In this document: positions 24,986 through 27,840 of the stretch, piece after piece
How the letters are laid out: each line of letters opens with the position of its first letter
Numbering within the stretch: position 1 is the first letter of the stretch
Source of the DNA: CAZTTH01 sp964615975
GTDB lineage: Bacteria; Verrucomicrobiota; Lentisphaeria; JABSQK01; JAJFLO01
NCBI GenBank assembly: GCA_964615975.1
Contig: CAZTTH010000044.1
Coordinates: 1 to 27,840, forward strand
Length of the DNA stretch: 27,840 bases
Direction of reading: 5' to 3'
Program-made: the position numbers and the translations under genes
The notes under the pieces: generated by a model
Databases searched by the model: none
What the model saw: only the letters and a program-made list of their open reading frames with translations
What the model was told of the DNA's origin: nothing

Positions 24986-25968
24986 GCAGAGTATTTGCTT
25001 CGTTGTTCAAACAACATCCAATTCCCATGTTCGTCGATGTTGTATTCAGGATAATTTTGGCTATTTGAAACAGTTTGTAAAAGACATTTACCGATGAACT
25101 CTCCCATCTTCACAGGCACAGCATTTCCTATAATCTGCTCAATGTCTGCTTTTTTGCCTGAAATATTCCACGATTCCGGGAAAGTCTGAATCAAACTGCG
25201 TTCTTTTGTAGTGAGTGGGCGGATGTTGTCATAAATCGGAGCTGCGTCTCCCGGATGTCCCGGATAGCCCTGTGGCACGGGGCGGTTTACCCCCCGGATA
25301 GTTGGGCTGGGTTCATCTATGCTGAACACAGCTCTCCGCGCATAACTGCGCGGATGGCGATAATAATATTGGATGCCAAATTTATCGCCGAAGTAATCAC
25401 GAATTGTCATCGGGGTCGCAAACTGGTTTCGACGGATTGCAGATATAAATACATTATTGGGACCGTTTAGGATGCCAAACACGACTGCTCGTTTTCTATT
25501 TTGCGGTACACCGCACAACGAAGCATCCAACACAGTTGCCGTAAGACCGTAGCCAGCTTCCTTAAAGATGTCTAAAGCCTTGGCAAATGTCTTTGTCTTT
25601 TGGGCACGTTCGACATTCTCCATAATAAAATACTTCGGGCGCAGTATGCCGATAGTTTTTGCATATGAGATTGTGAGGTTTGCCCGCCCTCCATTCTCAT
25701 CTCGTTTGCCAGCGGAAGAGAAATCCTGGCATGGTGGCCCTCCGGAAATCATGTTGAAATTGTATTTGCTAAGTTTTGCCGCGACATAATCACTGTCAAG
25801 TAAGTCAAGTTTTTCTATCGGATGTCCGTGTATGTTTCTTTGGTAAAAGGTTATTGCGGCATCCCAGTTGTCAAATGCGGCCAAAATTTCGATGCCGGCA
25901 TTAGACAATCCTTGGGATAGTCCGCCGCCACCGCAAAACAAATCAATCGCTTTAAGTGTACTGTTCAT
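24943..25968 (-). CDS. DNA (cytosine-5-)-methyltransferase of a type II restriction-modification system
   Basis: It methylates C5 of cytosine in the recognition site. 341 residues from ATG 25968. Motif I is AIDLFCGGGGLSQG (residues 7-20), motif IV SGGPPCQDFSS with catalytic Cys80, motif VI ENV (117-119), motif VIII QNRKR (156-160) and motif X IGNAVPVKMGEFIG. The frame opens farther upstream, but the ATG at 25968 directly precedes motif I, has AGAGAG upstream, and overlaps the restriction gene by 17 bases. The last roughly 11 residues (TEFPHRSHSFL) are antisense IS200 DNA. All motifs needed for catalysis precede that tail, so activity is plausible. Confidence 0.93.
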   Translation of the reverse strand: MNSTLKAIDLFCGGGGLSQGLSNAGIEILAAFDNWDAAITFYQRNIHGHPIEKLDLLDSDYVAAKLSKYNFNMISGGPPCQDFSSAGKRDENGGRANLTISYAKTIGILRPKYFIMENVERAQKTKTFAKALDIFKEAGYGLTATVLDASLCGVPQNRKRAVVFGILNGPNNVFISAIRRNQFATPMTIRDYFGDKFGIQYYYRHPRSYARRAVFSIDEPSPTIRGVNRPVPQGYPGHPGDAAPIYDNIRPLTTKERSLIQTFPESWNISGKKADIEQIIGNAVPVKMGEFIGKCLLQTVSNSQNYPEYNIDEHGNWMLFEQRSKYSAKKTEFPHRSHSFL

Positions 25969-27025
25969 CAAAAAGCTCTCTGGAGTAGTAAATAATAGCA
26001 TCAAATCGGCGTTCTGGAGAAAGAAACCTTTGTCCGCCGCCGAGTATGATATCTTTGATTTGCCCCTTTTCGATAATCGGCTTGGTAAGCCGGTCGCAAC
26101 GCATGTGCAGGTTCGTTTTCTTGCCGCTGACGGCAAACTCTTTGTCGTTGAGGTTGTCGAAAGTCATCCCATCGTAAATGGGCTTCTGGTAAACTTTGCC
26201 TTTAGTTGAAAGTTCGTATAGAAACCGCGCCAAGCGCAGTGCGGCTCTTTGGGGACGGGAGATTTTCTCATCATCGCCGTTGCCAGATTCCAAAAGTAGA
26301 CGGCAAAGAGCGAAATCGCTCCAAACAAAGATGTCAAGGCAGTTGTCTGCAAGAACAGGGGTTTTGCCTTTCGTCTTCCAGATGGGTTGCATCAAGAACG
26401 GTTGTTCGTGTTTGGAATATGTGTTGAGGAAAATGTCAAGTGCCTTGATGATTTTGTCTCGATGCTTCGAAACTTCAATGATGTTGTCCCAATCTCTTAT
26501 TTTCGCGCACGCAGGCGAGAACAAATCCCTCACTTCTTTCATGGAAGAGGCACAAGACAGCCCCATTCCCATTGCGGTGTAACGCATAGTCGGGGAACGC
26601 ACAACCAGTTCCGAACCGTAATCCGCTTCCGCTTCATCAACTGTAGTGTTGTCAGGGATGGTTGTAAGTTTTACTTCGACAGGCGCGAGCAGACGCTTGG
26701 AGTCATGTTCGGACACAACTAAATCAATGGGTTGGATATCGTCAACCGTCATTTCGGCATAGGGCGTGAATCTGTACTCGAAGGAGAAGAAGAGTTTTTC
26801 GTTCGGCAATGTCGTGTGCCAAAAGTCATCAAAAGAAATTTCGGAAAGTACTGTGTTCGATTTTTGACCGTGCTTTATGAAAGTGGATGGAATCTTCTGG
26901 TTACGCATATAGCAAGCCAGTGCGGCTGGAAAAGACGAGTTGAACTGGTTCTTTCCCCAAGCGTAAGGACTTGAAAAGTCACGGTTTGAGTTCTTCAACC
27001 CGTAAAGTGCTGATTTTTGTTGCAT
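25952..27025 (-). CDS. Type II restriction endonuclease, HindVP-like
   Basis: 357 residues. The N-terminal LKNSNRDFSSPYAWGKNQFN and SSFPAALACYM resemble the HindVP family (GRCGYC-type specificity); this is from memory. A PD-(D/E)xK-like core is visible: PID (Asp101) and, after LLAP, VEVKL (Glu117, Lys119). It overlaps the methyltransferase start by 17 bases, so the pair is co-transcribed with the restriction gene first. A possible -10 box TAGAAT (minus strand, 27063-27058) lies 33 bases before ATG; its -35 match is weak. Base composition is AT-richer than the core genes. An unrelated PD-(D/E)xK enzyme is possible if the family match is wrong, but the restriction role is well supported by context. 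Confidence 0.82.
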   Translation of the reverse strand: MQQKSALYGLKNSNRDFSSPYAWGKNQFNSSFPAALACYMRNQKIPSTFIKHGQKSNTVLSEISFDDFWHTTLPNEKLFFSFEYRFTPYAEMTVDDIQPIDLVVSEHDSKRLLAPVEVKLTTIPDNTTVDEAEADYGSELVVRSPTMRYTAMGMGLSCASSMKEVRDLFSPACAKIRDWDNIIEVSKHRDKIIKALDIFLNTYSKHEQPFLMQPIWKTKGKTPVLADNCLDIFVWSDFALCRLLLESGNGDDEKISRPQRAALRLARFLYELSTKGKVYQKPIYDGMTFDNLNDKEFAVSGKKTNLHMRCDRLTKPIIEKGQIKDIILGGGQRFLSPERRFDAIIYYSRELFDEQYT

Positions 27026-27425
27026 GATGTCTTGATTTGTCTCTTTGTTTGCTGGTTATTCTACAACACTTCGCTGAGTGAATCCATCCAGCATCTGATT
27101 GTGCTTTTTGCTAACGCCCAAGTTGATGGGAGATTGAGATAACTCAGCGATCCCATAATTTCCGTACCGTGCACAGTTAAGTAATTTCACAGCCGTCTCA
27201 CAGAGACGCAGTTTTAATTTAATAAAGTAGAAAGTGAGGATAGTATCTGGCAAGTTGGGTTAATACATAGTCCTAAACAATATGGAGTGCCTAATGAAAA
27301 CCAGCCCGTCATCAACCTACCACCTTTGAAACAAATTTGCGATTCGATCCAGAGGAATTTGGTTAGCCAAGCTTTCCAGTATCAATTTCTATGCCGTGCA
27401 CAGTAATATTTTTTTAAGCGCATTA
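27026..27425. other. 400-bp region with direct repeats and a small hairpin
   Basis: Upstream of the restriction gene. Two direct repeats (27157-27179 and 27384-27406) share AATTTC, then CCGTGCACAGT, and agree at about 19 of 23 positions. A hairpin CGTCTC-ACA-GAGACG (27194-27208) is followed by CAGTTTTAATTT, terminator-like on the plus strand although no plus-strand gene precedes it. I see no convincing gene; frames here are short and lack starts. Confidence 0.45.
27157..27406. repeat. Pair of 23-bp direct repeats about 200 bp apart
   Basis: Copies at 27157-27179 and 27384-27406 share the core CCGTGCACAGT. The spacing and imperfect identity fit remnants of a mobile element or of recombination; the DNA between them codes for nothing I recognise. 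Confidence 0.45.
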
Positions 27426-27668
27426 TTATTTAGTGGATTCAAATTGCAAGTGCAACACCCCCGTTATAGAAGACCTCTCTTTTGGAGTTCTGTAGTCCAG
27501 GCATTTTCTTGGTCTTAAATTGAGAACTCTTGTTTCCCTTTGTAATTGCGTCACATCATTGAAGTGGGTTTGCTCCGTATTTAGTGTTAGCTCATTCCTG
27601 GGGAAAGGTTTTTGTTTTTCCGAAGGCCACTGTTCCAATATCCGTTCTATACAATCACGAATGTTCAT
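27426..27668 (-). pseudogene. Fusion of a gene start with an IS30-type transposase 3' remnant
   Basis: The 80-residue frame has two unlike halves. The first (MNIRDCIERILEQWPSEKQK) looks like the start of a gene placed 9 bases after the preceding stop. The second, LNLRPRKCLDYRTPKE and GVLHLQFEST, matches the C-terminal end of IS30-family transposases (RPRKxLxYRTPxE), with the usual residues after RTPKE apparently shortened. An IS30-like element probably inserted in the gene and then lost most of its length. The first half loosely recalls the start of MrcB-type N-terminal domains; that is a weak guess. Confidence 0.65.
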
Positions 27669-27677
27669 AAGTGTTCT

Positions 27678-27840
27678 TTACGAAGCCCTTAACTTCTCTC
27701 GGTGCTTTTCTAAAAATGTCTGATTGGGGCAGAAACGTTTGGGGAAAGTAATTTGTCGCCCTTCAAAGGCCAAGAACTGTGTCTTAAATGCCGCGTTATT
27801 GTAATATTCCTTGAGCGTCGGACTGAGGATCATGCGATAA
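27678..27840 (-). CDS. C-terminal end of an unidentified protein (runs off the right edge)
   Basis: The frame is open to the window edge; 53 residues are visible, including SPTLKEYYNNAAFKTQFLAF and FPKRFCPNQTFLEKHRE, then a stop at 27678. I do not recognise the family. It lies 9 bases before the start of the disrupted next gene, so the two probably formed an operon transcribed leftward toward the restriction-modification genes. Its DNA looks about as AT-rich as those genes. Confidence 0.55.
   Translation of the reverse strand, partial: YRMILSPTLKEYYNNAAFKTQFLAFEGRQITFPKRFCPNQTFLEKHREKLRAS

Noticed and set aside
24986..25097. Continuation of the transposase frame beyond the T-run
   Set aside because: This part is the complementary strand of the methyltransferase 3' end, with no transposase motifs.
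25969..26136. Longer methyltransferase start at 26136
   Set aside because: The extra 56 residues are antisense to the restriction gene; the ATG at 25968 precedes motif I directly and has a ribosome binding site.

Overview
The window looks like a chromosomal segment of a Gram-negative bacterium, probably of the PVC superphylum (Verrucomicrobiota or a relative). This rests mainly on a 51-residue basic protein between era and coaBC that resembles the 'small basic protein' family of Chlamydiae and Verrucomicrobia. A giant RTX protein and a membrane-TPR protein with the HPMHVESVAWISERKD motif fit but are not diagnostic. Core genes look moderately GC-rich; the last 3 kb looks AT-richer. Ribosome binding sites are weak for many genes, so several starts are uncertain.

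Layout. (1) 2-6829: 3' part of a giant RTX-type, probably Ca2+-binding and secreted protein, open at the left edge. (2) 7067-13356, plus strand: a good sigma70-type promoter, argB, a 500-bp structured gap, then a close-packed argD-argF-lipase maturation factor-like-radical SAM run. (3) 13447-18490, minus strand: a membrane-TPR protein, and a cluster transcribed lrp-like, era, small basic protein, coaBC. (4) 18682-20015: tRNA-Pro(TGG), rpmA (L27) without rplU beside it, and a trpG/pabA glutamine amidotransferase. (5) 20454-23411: a divergent pair, a GT2 glycosyltransferase and a YfhO-like membrane protein, probably acting in cell-surface glycosylation. (6) 23412-27840: an accessory region with a palindromic interspersed repeat, a vsr mismatch endonuclease, a degraded IS200/IS605-type element, a cytosine-5 DNA methyltransferase overlapping a HindVP-like restriction endonuclease, an IS30-type transposase remnant fused to the start of another gene, and a gene running off the right edge.

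How genes work together. ArgB, ArgD and ArgF catalyse three steps of arginine synthesis. Vsr, the methyltransferase and the restriction enzyme form a coherent type II restriction-modification module: the methyltransferase makes 5-methylcytosine, whose deamination gives T:G mismatches that Vsr repairs. The module is bordered and scarred by transposon remnants: the last roughly 11 residues of the methyltransferase appear to come from the truncated IS200 element.

I found no CRISPR array, rRNA, prophage or clear new multi-gene system. The least explained features are the composite repeat and Trp/Phe-rich insert of the RTX protein, the inverted-repeat region between argB and argD, and the damaged right-edge operon.
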